Shown here: positions 1 through 7,115 of the stretch, one piece after another
Numbering within the stretch: position 1 is the first letter of the stretch
Layout: each line of letters opens with the position of its first letter
DNA from: Syntrophaceae bacterium
Lineage (GTDB): Bacteria; Desulfobacterota; Desulfomonilia; Desulfomonilales; Desulfomonilaceae
Assembly: GCA_014874425.1 (NCBI GenBank)
Contig: JACWAG010000077.1
Location: 1-7,192 of the forward strand
Direction: 5' to 3'
DNA: 7,192 bases
Program-made: the position numbers and the translations under genes
The notes under the pieces: generated by a model
Database searches by the model: none
The model's input: only the letters and a program-made list of their open reading frames with translations
What the model was told of the DNA's origin: nothing

Positions 1-1
1 C

Positions 2-373
2 GCCATAAAGGAAAACACAAAGCCAGGATCAACAATACTCCCACTTGTTATTCCACTAGAGATTCGATACGCCGCTCTCAGGCCTGTTGTTTACGCCTAC
101 AAGGATGGGGGCATTTTTGCGGACACAAATCTTGGATCTCTGTTAGAATGGGATAAGATCAAGAAAAATCTAGACGAAATTGATTCAAACAACGATCCTC
201 GTACAAAATTAATAATGACACTGGATTTGGCCAAAAGGTTGAACACCGACTATGTCATAACCGATTTTCATGTTAATCAGAATGTGGTTTCATCTTTGGG
301 CGCAAAAGTTGTCTGGTCCAATGGATCATACACGTTGCTGTCTCTTCGTCCAGAGATGGATTCAGGACACTGA
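2..373 (+). CDS. C-terminal fragment of an uncharacterised membrane-associated protein (5' end outside window)
   Basis: The frame is open from the left edge to TGA at 371-373 and gives 123 residues. No membrane span is visible, so this is a soluble tail. It has alternating hydrophobic strands and short helices: PGSTILPLVIP, then RPVVYAYKDGG, then LLEWDKIKKNLDEID, then LAKRLNTDYVITD and a final strand ending SYTLLSLRPEM. This order (a 'P-x-STILPL' strand, an 'RPVVYAYKD' strand, an 'EW' helix, a 'TDYVITD' strand) resembles the periplasmic C-terminal domains of large polytopic bacterial membrane proteins of unknown or glycosyltransferase-like function. That likeness is from memory and is an inference. 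Codons look coding, with no internal stop. It lies 79 bases upstream of another large membrane protein on the same strand, so the two could belong to one surface-glycan locus. The function of the whole protein cannot be told from the tail. Confidence 0.75.
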   Translation, partial: AIKENTKPGSTILPLVIPLEIRYAALRPVVYAYKDGGIFADTNLGSLLEWDKIKKNLDEIDSNNDPRTKLIMTLDLAKRLNTDYVITDFHVNQNVVSSLGAKVVWSNGSYTLLSLRPEMDSGH

Positions 374-396
374 GCGCAAGCACGCTCCTTATTCTT
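372..396 (+). terminator. possible weak intrinsic terminator after the partial gene
   Basis: A five-base-pair stem, GAGCG at 372-376 pairing with CGCTC at 383-387, has a six-base loop and is followed by CTTATTCTT, which is U-rich but not a clean U-tract. It overlaps the stop codon of the upstream gene and sits before the next gene on the same strand. It could end or attenuate transcription between the two genes. The short stem and interrupted T-run make this a weak call. Confidence 0.35.
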
Positions 397-436
397 GTCG
401 ATAGTCCCAATATTCAAGACGGAGCCATCCGTTACT

Positions 437-445
437 AAAGAAAGG
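437..445 (+). promoter_or_regulatory. ribosome binding site supporting the TTG start at 453
   Basis: AAAGAAAGG lies seven bases before the TTG at 453. The reading frame is open only from 405 (TAG at 402-404), and no ATG, GTG or TTG occurs in frame between 405 and 453. The next in-frame ATG is about 127 codons downstream, inside the membrane region. The purine-rich stretch therefore decides in favour of TTG as the start. Confidence 0.65.
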
Positions 446-452
446 CCTAGTA

Positions 453-2216
453 TTGAGTCCTGATCCCGTATCCTTTCACGAAGAAACCCGCTCCGAAACA
501 CTTACAGTAGCGGGAAAACCTGACATACCATTGTTTGGGATAAAAGATCCTGATAGGCTTGTCTTCCTTGTGGGGTTGGCGTTTGTCATCTTTAGCATAA
601 GTCTGTCGCTATTGATCGGAAATATCGGCTTTGAGGGGGATGACTGGTGGCAGTTTTCCTGGCCTTACTGGTTCCCGTTTCCTCAGTCCATCTGGGAATA
701 CGCAAAGGAGTCCAGGAGACCGATAGAAGGAATTTATACTGTCCTGGCGTTTGAATCGTTTGGATTAGACCGGGTTTTTTATACTCTCACTGCATTACTG
801 TTATCGAGCGCATCGTGTTTGTTACTGGCGAGTTGCATGAAAAGGGCCTTTCCCAGAAAAGCGTCTCTCGCAGTCTTGGGCGCATTTTTTGCCTTTTTTC
901 TCCCCCCGGTTTCGAATCTCATTTACATGTTTCACACTGACAACTCACGTATTTCCATGCTGTTTTTCTGGTGTTCGGTATTTGCGTTCCAACTTTGGGC
1001 GCGGTCTTCGTGTTCGTGGGGAGGTTTAGCTCTACCTGCAATTCTATATCTCCTAGGCGCTTTCACATACGAAAACACAACGTTTCTGATCTTTTGCGTA
1101 CCTCTGCTCGTTTGGCCTGTGTATGCTCAAAGCCAGAAGACGTTGTCGCCGAAAGGTTTCCTTGCGAGACTCTCTGTAGGAATTCTTGGGGCGTTCGTAA
1201 TATTCGTCTTGGCCCGGTTCGTTATTTTCTCAGGGGGAGCTGTAAAGCAAAATTCTTTACTGCCATCACTGAATTTAATGTGGTCATACATCGCTAATCT
1301 TGGATTTTATGTTGCATATCCAATTCATGATGTTCCTCTGGATGCCGCTTCATGGCTGTGGGGGACGCCGGTAGCCTTGGTCCTGGCTGCGCTTCTGTCT
1401 TGCTCATCCAGAAGCGACTCTGACGTTCAAGGTATTATAGAAGTGCGATGGGACCAGAACTCTTTATATGTAGGAGTGTTAGGGATCATGTTTGTCGTCC
1501 TTGGAATGCTTCCGTACCTTATAGCAGGATATCACTCGGATATTGGTTTCACCAGTCAGAGCAGGATCTACTCAGCGGCATCTTTCGGCGTGGCTATTAT
1601 TCTTGCGGCTTTGTTTACAGCCCCACATTCCGCAAGGTTCAGAATCCTGATGATGACGGTGGCTATTGGCTTTATATGTCTCATGGCCGTCTTCCTTGCC
1701 AGTTTACGAACAGAATGGCGACAGGCTGAAATTAAACGATCTAAGCTTTGTCAAAGTCTCCTGGAGCAGGTTCCTGCTGTGGCTCCAAAAACTACGTTTC
1801 TGTTTTTGGGATTGCAGTCATATGTCTCTACGCACGGGGTGGGGCGAGCTGTTATATTTCAGGGGGTTGACGGGTTGGGAGAATGGATAAAAATGCTTTA
1901 CGAGCGTAAAGATGTTTACGCTTATTTTATATACCCAAAAGCTGAAGTGGTTGATGATGATAAGGGACGCCTGGCTTCTGTCTCACCTTTGGGCTTCAAT
2001 GCCAGAGGTAGTGTTATAAGGGGACCGATCCCCCTCGATACAATACTGATTGTTGAACGATATGGTAATCGGCTCCGTGTTCTCGACAGATTATATCAAG
2101 CCGATGACATGGCCGCGATTGATTGGAAGGGTGTTTCCGAAATTAAGTCCAACATGGGGCTGATCTTGCATGATTCTCAAGCCACAACTGGGTTCAGGTC
2201 AATCTGTGGGCAGTGA
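453..2216 (+). CDS. uncharacterised polytopic membrane protein, possibly GT-C-type glycosyltransferase
   Basis: This 587-residue protein has a short cytoplasmic N-terminus and about eleven or twelve hydrophobic spans between residues 35 and 416 (for example 35-57, 106-128, 135-155, 208-225, 238-260, 338-358, 374-390, 396-416). A mostly soluble tail of about 170 residues follows. Just after the first span is FEGDDWW (residues 60-66). An acidic pair in the first external loop is where GT-C glycosyltransferases, which use polyprenyl-phosphate sugars, carry their catalytic aspartate. TYEN near residue 207 and SRIYSAASFG near 370 are other motif-like spots in loops. I recognise the architecture, not a named family, so the glycosyltransferase role is inference; a transporter or flippase-like protein is not excluded. 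Start is TTG, chosen from the ribosome binding site at 437-445 and the lack of any other upstream start. The upstream neighbour on the same strand also looks like part of a large membrane protein. The gene converges on cyoE with a 26-base gap. Confidence 0.9.
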   Translation: MSPDPVSFHEETRSETLTVAGKPDIPLFGIKDPDRLVFLVGLAFVIFSISLSLLIGNIGFEGDDWWQFSWPYWFPFPQSIWEYAKESRRPIEGIYTVLAFESFGLDRVFYTLTALLLSSASCLLLASCMKRAFPRKASLAVLGAFFAFFLPPVSNLIYMFHTDNSRISMLFFWCSVFAFQLWARSSCSWGGLALPAILYLLGAFTYENTTFLIFCVPLLVWPVYAQSQKTLSPKGFLARLSVGILGAFVIFVLARFVIFSGGAVKQNSLLPSLNLMWSYIANLGFYVAYPIHDVPLDAASWLWGTPVALVLAALLSCSSRSDSDVQGIIEVRWDQNSLYVGVLGIMFVVLGMLPYLIAGYHSDIGFTSQSRIYSAASFGVAIILAALFTAPHSARFRILMMTVAIGFICLMAVFLASLRTEWRQAEIKRSKLCQSLLEQVPAVAPKTTFLFLGLQSYVSTHGVGRAVIFQGVDGLGEWIKMLYERKDVYAYFIYPKAEVVDDDKGRLASVSPLGFNARGSVIRGPIPLDTILIVERYGNRLRVLDRLYQADDMAAIDWKGVSEIKSNMGLILHDSQATTGFRSICGQ

Positions 2217-2226
2217 TCACAGTTTT
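2204..2226 (+). terminator. possible weak terminator at the convergent junction
   Basis: CTGTG at 2204-2208 can pair with CACAG at 2218-2222 across a nine-base loop, followed directly by TTTT at 2223-2226. The hairpin includes the TGA stop of the membrane-protein gene and the palindrome GTGATCAC at 2213-2220. On the minus strand the same stem is not followed by a T-run, so it would serve only the plus-strand gene. The stem is short and the call is weak. No clear terminator for the cyo operon is seen just beyond cyoE. Confidence 0.3.
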
Positions 2227-2242
2227 CTAAATACAGCGTGGA

Positions 2243-3148
2243 CTACGGAGCATAGCTCAGAAGCATTTCTGACGGGACAGGCGCTGTGAAATCGATTGAC
2301 ATCATGACGCTTAGAATGAATATGGTCAGAATGGAGAAGATAAAAAGCTTTTTGGCCCAGAGTCGCTCATCGGACGCATCATAGCCCGACCAGGCCATAT
2401 ACAGCCAAGACAGACCTAAAACGGTCGCCACTGCAAAAGTGCTGTAACCGGAGTACCCACCAAAGGTCAGCATCAGCGTGGCGGCCATAAAGGCCAAGAT
2501 ATAACCAACAATATGCCTTTTTGCCGCGGCTATTCCCTGCTTGACTGGCAGAATCGGGATAGCCGCAGTAGCATAATCATCGAACCGAAAAACAGCAATG
2601 GCATAGCAGTGAGCCATCTGCCATAGGCTGAAGATCAACAACAATATAAATGCTCCCATGTCGAAGCGACCGGTGACTGCGCAATATCCAGCGAGGGGCG
2701 GTGTGGCTCCCGCCAGACTGCCGATCAACGTGCCGTAGACCGAATTGCGCTTCATGTACAGACTGTAGACGCCCACATAAATCACAAGGCCCGCCAGCAC
2801 GATGACAACGGACAGCAGGTTTGTCGCTACCCAGAGCAGGGCTAGGCCTGCAATGCCCAAAATCGTGGCGTAGGATATGGTGATCTTCAGTGAGATTAGC
2901 CCCTTCGCAAGGGCGCGGTTGCGTGTCCGGATCATTTTTCGATCTATTTTTCTGTCGACACAGTTGTTGAAAACGCAACCGGAAGCCACAACCAGGGATA
3001 TGCCGATGAGAGTCGCCGGGAGAGCAAGGCCATCAACCCGCCCTTTGGATGCAAGAAAAAAACCGGCTGCTGAGGAGATCAGGTTGCCGAAAATGATCCC
3101 TGGTTTGGCAACGAGCAAATAGTTTGTGATCTTTTCACGCATTCTCAC
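2243..3148 (-). CDS. cyoE: protoheme IX farnesyltransferase (heme O synthase)
   Basis: CyoE transfers a farnesyl group from farnesyl diphosphate to protoheme, making the heme O needed at the binuclear centre of CyoB. It is a membrane enzyme of the UbiA prenyltransferase superfamily. The 301 residues carry the first aspartate-rich motif FNNCVDRKIDRKM (N61, N62, D65, D69) and the second, FRFDDYATAAIPILP (D190, D191), with about nine membrane spans between and around them. GNLISSAAGF, VGVYSLYMKR, YGTLIGSLAG and the SVMMSIDF tail are typical of CyoE. The usual WQMPH motif reads WQMAH here (residues 176-180). The first codon is GTG, overlapping the cyoD stop as GTGA, which suggests translational coupling. 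No strong ribosome binding site is seen; an in-frame ATG two codons later (3142) is an alternative start. The stop is TAG. It is the last gene of the operon. Confidence 0.97.
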   Translation of the reverse strand: MRMREKITNYLLVAKPGIIFGNLISSAAGFFLASKGRVDGLALPATLIGISLVVASGCVFNNCVDRKIDRKMIRTRNRALAKGLISLKITISYATILGIAGLALLWVATNLLSVVIVLAGLVIYVGVYSLYMKRNSVYGTLIGSLAGATPPLAGYCAVTGRFDMGAFILLLIFSLWQMAHCYAIAVFRFDDYATAAIPILPVKQGIAAAKRHIVGYILAFMAATLMLTFGGYSGYSTFAVATVLGLSWLYMAWSGYDASDERLWAKKLFIFSILTIFILSVMMSIDFTAPVPSEMLLSYAP

Positions 3149-3471
3149 ATCATTCGATAATACAGGTCATACATGATCCAGATGGTTCCTCCGACGAAGA
3201 GGGCCATGATCAATAAAGTGAATATCAAGGCCAGCACGTTCCAACGTGCCGCCGATGAAGTGTCCAGATGTAGGAAGTAATGCAAGTGCACCAGAATCTG
3301 CACGATGCCCGCACTGAATATGCCGGCTAGGGTCACAGAGGAGGACAATGTGCCGCTGATCACTAATGCAAACGGAATAGCGGTCAGAATGAGGGAAAGA
3401 ACGAAGCCAGTGAGGTAAGATTTGAGACTTCCCATGCTTGCGCCGGCGCTGTCGATAGATGCTTGACTCAT
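3145..3471 (-). CDS. cyoD: cytochrome bo3 ubiquinol oxidase subunit IV
   Basis: CyoD is the small accessory subunit of the quinol oxidase; in E. coli it helps CuB binding and assembly of subunit I. The 108 residues (E. coli about 109) form three membrane spans, near 18-40, 45-67 and 79-100. Family signatures are GSLKSYLTGFVLSLILTAIPF, the VQILVHLHYFLHLD helix (residues 57-70), WNVLALIFT and the terminal GTIWIMYDLYYRMM. The ATG follows the cyoC TAA with no spacer. Its ribosome binding site, GGGAG at 3480-3484, lies inside the last codons of cyoC, eight bases before the start. The 3' end overlaps the GTG of cyoE by four bases. Such packing fits a single polycistronic message. Confidence 0.96.
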   Translation of the reverse strand: MSQASIDSAGASMGSLKSYLTGFVLSLILTAIPFALVISGTLSSSVTLAGIFSAGIVQILVHLHYFLHLDTSSAARWNVLALIFTLLIMALFVGGTIWIMYDLYYRMM

Positions 3472-4089
3472 TTACACGACTCCCATCAGGTAAACGATAC
3501 TGAAAATTCCGATCCAGATGATATCCAGAAAATGCCAGAACATGCTAAGACGTATCAGCCGTGATTGAACGGGAGAGGTCAACCCTTTGACGGCAACCTG
3601 CCATATCACGACCGCCATCCAGATCAGCCCGAAAGTCACATGGGTACCGTGAGTACCTACTAGTGTGAAAAAACTCGATAGGAAGGCGCTGATGTCTGGT
3701 CCGTGGCCCTCGGCAATCATGCCGTGGAACTCATTGATTTCCATGGAGACAAATCCAAGCCCCAGCAGAAATGTAACGGCGAGTCCGATCAGAACGTTCT
3801 TCTTCTTGCTGTCGTGCACTGCCAGTATGACCAGACCATAGCTTACACTGCTGAACAGCAGCAACAAGGTTTCAACCAGCAGGTAAGGCAGGTCAAACAA
3901 TTCCTTCCCCGTAGGCCCGCCGGCGTAGGCGCCGCCCAAGACGGCAAAGGTAGCGAAGAGCGTCGCAAATAGGATGAGGTCGCTCATAAGGTAGATCCAG
4001 AAACCGAATGTCTGAATCGCGATGGTATCGGGGTGTTCAATTTCTTCGTTATAAGCGATGTCGATGCTCGAAGCGTCTGTTGTCATCAT
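3472..4089 (-). CDS. cyoC: cytochrome bo3 ubiquinol oxidase subunit III
   Basis: This subunit III of the heme-copper oxidase complex packs against CyoB and binds no cofactor. The 205 residues (E. coli 204) have five membrane spans, near 27-50, 67-91, 98-118, 140-162 and 182-204. Signatures include FGFWIYLMSDLILFATLFA (residues 28-46), the second-helix SVSYGLVILAV, the MEINEFHGMIAEGHGPDISAFLSSFF loop region (116-141), the GTHGTHVTFGLIWM motif (145-158) and the terminal FWHFLDIIWIGIFSIVYLMGVV. The E in MEINEF is the membrane glutamate usual in subunit III. Two consecutive ATG codons (4089 and 4086) could start it. GGAG at 4096-4099 is six bases before the first, which I prefer. It is separated from cyoB by 51 bases with no recognisable gene or strong hairpin, the widest gap within the operon. 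Confidence 0.97.
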   Translation of the reverse strand: MMTTDASSIDIAYNEEIEHPDTIAIQTFGFWIYLMSDLILFATLFATFAVLGGAYAGGPTGKELFDLPYLLVETLLLLFSSVSYGLVILAVHDSKKKNVLIGLAVTFLLGLGFVSMEINEFHGMIAEGHGPDISAFLSSFFTLVGTHGTHVTFGLIWMAVVIWQVAVKGLTSPVQSRLIRLSMFWHFLDIIWIGIFSIVYLMGVV

Positions 4090-4140
4090 TTACATCTCCG
4101 GTACAGGTTCTGGCACGGTCCATTAATCTGTGGGACGTTT

Positions 4141-6117
4141 CTATGCGATTGCCCCCAACTGTCGATAGCGTTCATTCTCGATCCGCTGGACCTCGGCAGC
4201 GGGTATGATGTAATAAATGTCGTCATCCATAGAGCGCATAATGACCGTGAAAAGCATACCCACAGCGGCCAGTATGGCCAGCCACCAGACGTGCCAGATC
4301 ATGGCAAATCCGAACACGAAAGCCAGTGCGCCGATGATAAAGCCGTGCGGCGAGTTTCTCGGCATCTCGATATCGTTATATTGATCCGGCTGCCGATATG
4401 CGACGCCTTTTTCCTTTATGTCCATAAATGCGTCGACTTCTTCTACGATCGGTATTTTCGGGAAGTTGTATACCGCTGGAGGAGACGATGTCATCCACTC
4501 CAACGTGCGGCCGTCCCAGGGATCGCCGGTCGGGTCGCTGAGGGCACGACGCTCCTTAATGCTGACGAGCAATTGAATTCCCTGAAAGACGATGCCGAGC
4601 AAGATAACGGCCGCGCCAAATGCGGCGATGAGCAGATAGGGATGCCAGGCCGGGTTGGCATAATGCGCCATGCGGCGGGGCATGCCCATGAAGCCCAGCA
4701 CATAGAGGGGAATAAAGGCAAGATAAAAGCCAATCAACCAGCACCAGAAAGCGCGTTTGCCCCAATCTTCGTTCAAACGAAAGCCGATAGCCTTTGGGAA
4801 CCAATAATAAAAACCTGCAAAAAAGCCGAACAGTGAACCAGGGATCAGCACATTGTGGAAATGAGCGATCAGAAACAGGCTGTTGTGGAGCACGTAATCA
4901 GCTGGTGGTATAGACATCATCACGCCTGCAGACCCACCGACGGCGAAGGTCACGATAAATGCCAGGGTCCAGTACATCGGCGTAGTAAACTTTATGCGGC
5001 CACGATACATGGTGAAAAGCCAGTTAAAGATCTTCACCCCGGTAGGGACGGCAATCAACATGGTCGCAATTCCAAAAAAGATATTGACGTTCGGGCTGGC
5101 GCCCATCGTGAAAAAATGATGCAACCAGACGGAAAAGGACAGGATCGTGATGACCGAAGTGGCATAGACCATTGATGTATAGCCGAACAGCCGTTTTCCG
5201 GAGAAAGTGGCGACGATCTCCGAAAAGATCCCAAAAGCCGGCAGGATCACGATATAAACCTCGGGATGTCCCCAAGTCCAGAATAGGTTGACATACATCA
5301 TCATGTTACCGCCGAGCGTGTTGGTGAAAAAATGCATACCCAGATAGCGATCGAGCGTTAACAGGGCGAGATCGACCGTTAGAACCGGAAATGCCCAAAT
5401 TACGAGTAGCATGGTGAAAAAGGTAGTCCAAACAAACAATGGCAATCGCATGGGCTTCATGCCGGGAGCGCGCATTTTGAGGATGGTGACAAGGAAATTG
5501 ATACCGGTCATGGTCGAGCCGATACCGGCGATCTGGAAGGCCCATATCCAATAGTCCACCCCCACGCCTGGGCTGTACTGTTGTTCGGTCAGTGGGGCAT
5601 ACCCCGACCATCCGGCTTTGGAAAACTCGCCATAACCCAAAGATACCATGACCAGCAAGGCAGCGGCTGTTGTCAGCCAGAGACTGAGCGAATTCATAAA
5701 GGGAAAGGCTACATCACGTGCGCCTATTTGCTGGGGCACAACGATATTCATCAACCCGACCAGAAACGGCATGGCCATGAAGACGATCATGATCGAGCCG
5801 TGAGCGCTGAATATCTGATCGAAGTGATCAGGGGTCAGAAAGCCGAGGGAACCGCCCGCTGCAACAGCCTGCTGAGAACGCATAAGAATAGCGTCGGCGA
5901 ACCCGCGCAGCAGCATAACCAATGCGAGGATAACGTACATGATGCCGATCTTTTTGTGGTCAAGGCTGGTCAGCCATTCTTTGTAAAGGTAGGTCCATTT
6001 TCTGTAGTAAGTGATCAAACCCAGGATCGCCAAGCCCAGGAGAACCGCGCCACCTACGGCGCCCATCGTGATCGGATTGTCATACGGAATCGCTGAAAGG
6101 CTTAACTTTCCAAACAT
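4141..6117 (-). CDS. cyoB: cytochrome bo3 ubiquinol oxidase subunit I
   Basis: Catalytic subunit of the proton-pumping quinol oxidase: it oxidises ubiquinol and reduces O2 to water in the inner membrane. With ATG at 6117 the protein is 658 residues (E. coli 663) and begins MFGKLSLSAIPYDNPI, as in E. coli. Key residues sit at E. coli numbers: quinol-site R71, D75, H98, Q101; heme b ligands H106 and H421; CuB ligands H284, H333, H334 with Y288 (the cross-linked tyrosine); heme o3 ligand H419; D-channel D135 and E286; K-channel K362; R481 and R482 near the heme propionates. All are present, so the enzyme should be active and proton-pumping. An in-frame ATG at 6138 would add seven residues, but GGAGGG lies between the two ATGs, eight bases before 6117, so 6117 is the start. 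The gene begins one base after the cyoA stop. The stop is TAG. Confidence 0.98.
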   Translation of the reverse strand: MFGKLSLSAIPYDNPITMGAVGGAVLLGLAILGLITYYRKWTYLYKEWLTSLDHKKIGIMYVILALVMLLRGFADAILMRSQQAVAAGGSLGFLTPDHFDQIFSAHGSIMIVFMAMPFLVGLMNIVVPQQIGARDVAFPFMNSLSLWLTTAAALLVMVSLGYGEFSKAGWSGYAPLTEQQYSPGVGVDYWIWAFQIAGIGSTMTGINFLVTILKMRAPGMKPMRLPLFVWTTFFTMLLVIWAFPVLTVDLALLTLDRYLGMHFFTNTLGGNMMMYVNLFWTWGHPEVYIVILPAFGIFSEIVATFSGKRLFGYTSMVYATSVITILSFSVWLHHFFTMGASPNVNIFFGIATMLIAVPTGVKIFNWLFTMYRGRIKFTTPMYWTLAFIVTFAVGGSAGVMMSIPPADYVLHNSLFLIAHFHNVLIPGSLFGFFAGFYYWFPKAIGFRLNEDWGKRAFWCWLIGFYLAFIPLYVLGFMGMPRRMAHYANPAWHPYLLIAAFGAAVILLGIVFQGIQLLVSIKERRALSDPTGDPWDGRTLEWMTSSPPAVYNFPKIPIVEEVDAFMDIKEKGVAYRQPDQYNDIEMPRNSPHGFIIGALAFVFGFAMIWHVWWLAILAAVGMLFTVIMRSMDDDIYYIIPAAEVQRIENERYRQLGAIA

Positions 6118-6118
6118 A

Positions 6119-7045
6119 TCAATTTCCCTCCGAAACATCGGTCCCTGCGTGTGTAGAAACCGATCCTCCGCTCATAGGTCCGGAATTTGCTCCCATAGTC
6201 GGATTGAATTTGCGCAGGATATACTCAAACAGATCCGGCTTAACCGAAGAGAAATAAGTCACGGGGTAGTACCCGACGCTCGGCCTTGCGAGCTTCTCAT
6301 ATCGGTCCAGATTAAGCTCTTCCGGAGATTGTCTGATCTTTTGCACCCACGATTGGAACTCTTCATTGGAAACCGCATTCGCTTGGAAATGCATGTCAGC
6401 GAAACCTCGACCGGTGAATTGCTGATTTTGACCGGCATAGGTCCCCGGTTTATCGGCCAGGAGATGCAATCGGGTTTGCATGCCTGCCATGGCGTAAATC
6501 TGGCTGCCCAGTTGCGGAATGAAGAAGGAAGCCATTACGGTGTCTGAGGTGATTTTGAAGCTGACCGGAACATTGACAGGAAAAGTGATTTGATTGACAG
6601 TCGCGATATTTTGATCCGGGTAGATGAAAAGCCATTTCCAATCCAGGCATACGACTTCGATGTTGATGGGCTTGTGGACCGAAGGGATGGGCTTGTAGGG
6701 ATCCAAAGAATGGGTCCTGGTCCAAGCCAGAATCGCAAGAACCGCGACAATGGCAAAGGGAATCCCCCACATGAAAAAATCGATTTTTGCTGAACGACTC
6801 CATTTTGGCATATAAGTCGATTTGGTATTGGATGCTCTGTACTTCAGGGGAAACCAGAAAGCCATGATGAAGACGGGAATGATGACAATCAGCATGAGCA
6901 CGATGGCCGCAATGATGACGAACCGCTCCGATTCGCCGATCGGTCCTTTGGGGTTGAATAGAAGTATCGTGCTGCAACCTCCGAGGAAAGTTACGGCACA
7001 TAGGGAACACAAGCCGACAAAAACGGAATATTTCTTTCTCTTCAT
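6119..7045 (-). CDS. cyoA: cytochrome bo3 ubiquinol oxidase subunit II (lipoprotein)
   Basis: Subunit II of the quinol oxidase, with a cupredoxin-fold domain facing the periplasm. The 308 residues begin with a lipoprotein signal peptide, MKRKK followed by a hydrophobic core and lipobox LGGC, with C24 the lipidated residue. Two membrane helices follow (about 42-66 and 89-109), then the cupredoxin-like domain (about 125-222). Next comes the quinol-oxidase C-terminal arm (about 229-275, SWVQKIRQSPEELNLDRYEKLARPS then PVTYFSSVKPDLFEYIL). DWKWLFIYPDQNIATVNQI and FFIPQLGSQIYAMAGMQTRLHL are close to E. coli CyoA. The Cys/His CuA ligands of cytochrome c oxidases are absent, confirming a quinol oxidase. 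The tail after about 280 is Gly/Ser/Met-rich and low in complexity; its last codons encode the ribosome binding site of cyoB. The start ATG is preceded by GGGGGA at 7049-7054, which is close (three bases) and only a moderate site. It is the first gene of the operon. Confidence 0.97.
   Translation of the reverse strand: MKRKKYSVFVGLCSLCAVTFLGGCSTILLFNPKGPIGESERFVIIAAIVLMLIVIIPVFIMAFWFPLKYRASNTKSTYMPKWSRSAKIDFFMWGIPFAIVAVLAILAWTRTHSLDPYKPIPSVHKPINIEVVCLDWKWLFIYPDQNIATVNQITFPVNVPVSFKITSDTVMASFFIPQLGSQIYAMAGMQTRLHLLADKPGTYAGQNQQFTGRGFADMHFQANAVSNEEFQSWVQKIRQSPEELNLDRYEKLARPSVGYYPVTYFSSVKPDLFEYILRKFNPTMGANSGPMSGGSVSTHAGTDVSEGN
6126..6131 (-). promoter_or_regulatory. strong Shine-Dalgarno site fixing the cyoB start
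   Basis: On the minus strand this reads GGAGGG, eight bases before ATG at 6117. It lies within the last codons of cyoA (Ser-Glu-Gly-Asn-stop). Because it falls downstream of the other in-frame ATG at 6138, it supports the shorter CyoB. Confidence 0.85.
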
Positions 7046-7064
7046 TTATCCCCCAACGTCTCAA

Positions 7065-7076
7065 GGGTCTTGACCC
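7065..7076. repeat. short perfect inverted repeat GGGTC-TT-GACCC
   Basis: GGGTC at 7065-7069 and GACCC at 7072-7076 are exact reverse complements around a two-base centre. It is 20 bases from the cyoA start codon and downstream of the possible -10 element. It could be an operator half-site pair for a dimeric regulator or sit in the 5' leader. A palindrome this short can also occur by chance. Confidence 0.4.
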
Positions 7077-7115
7077 GGAATTATGAGCCAGTTTAGTGGT
7101 TCTTGGCCGTCTGCC

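Noticed and set aside
277..501. Minus-strand frame of 74 codons across the gap between the two plus-strand genes.
   Set aside because: It overlaps the end of the partial gene and the start of the membrane-protein gene, both better supported, and its translation has no recognisable feature.
4090..4140. The 51-base gap between cyoB and cyoC as a possible small gene or regulatory RNA.
   Set aside because: A short minus-strand ATG frame runs out of phase into cyoC, and I see no strong hairpin. Only the cyoC ribosome binding site is supportable.
4033..4836. Long open frame of 267 codons on the plus strand opposite cyoC and cyoB.
   Set aside because: It lies antisense to strongly conserved cyoB and cyoC, its translation is rich in His, Arg and Cys with no recognisable domain, and its start sits inside cyoC. 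It is a shadow of the real coding strand.
5581..6547. Overlapping open frames of 171 and 178 codons on the plus strand across cyoB and cyoA.
   Set aside because: Both are antisense to intact conserved genes, overlap each other and give low-plausibility His/Arg/Gln-rich translations.
6119..7045. Subunit II as a cytochrome c oxidase CoxB rather than CyoA.
   Set aside because: The Cys/His CuA ligands are missing, the lipobox and C-terminal arm are quinol-oxidase features, and the operon includes cyoD and cyoE.
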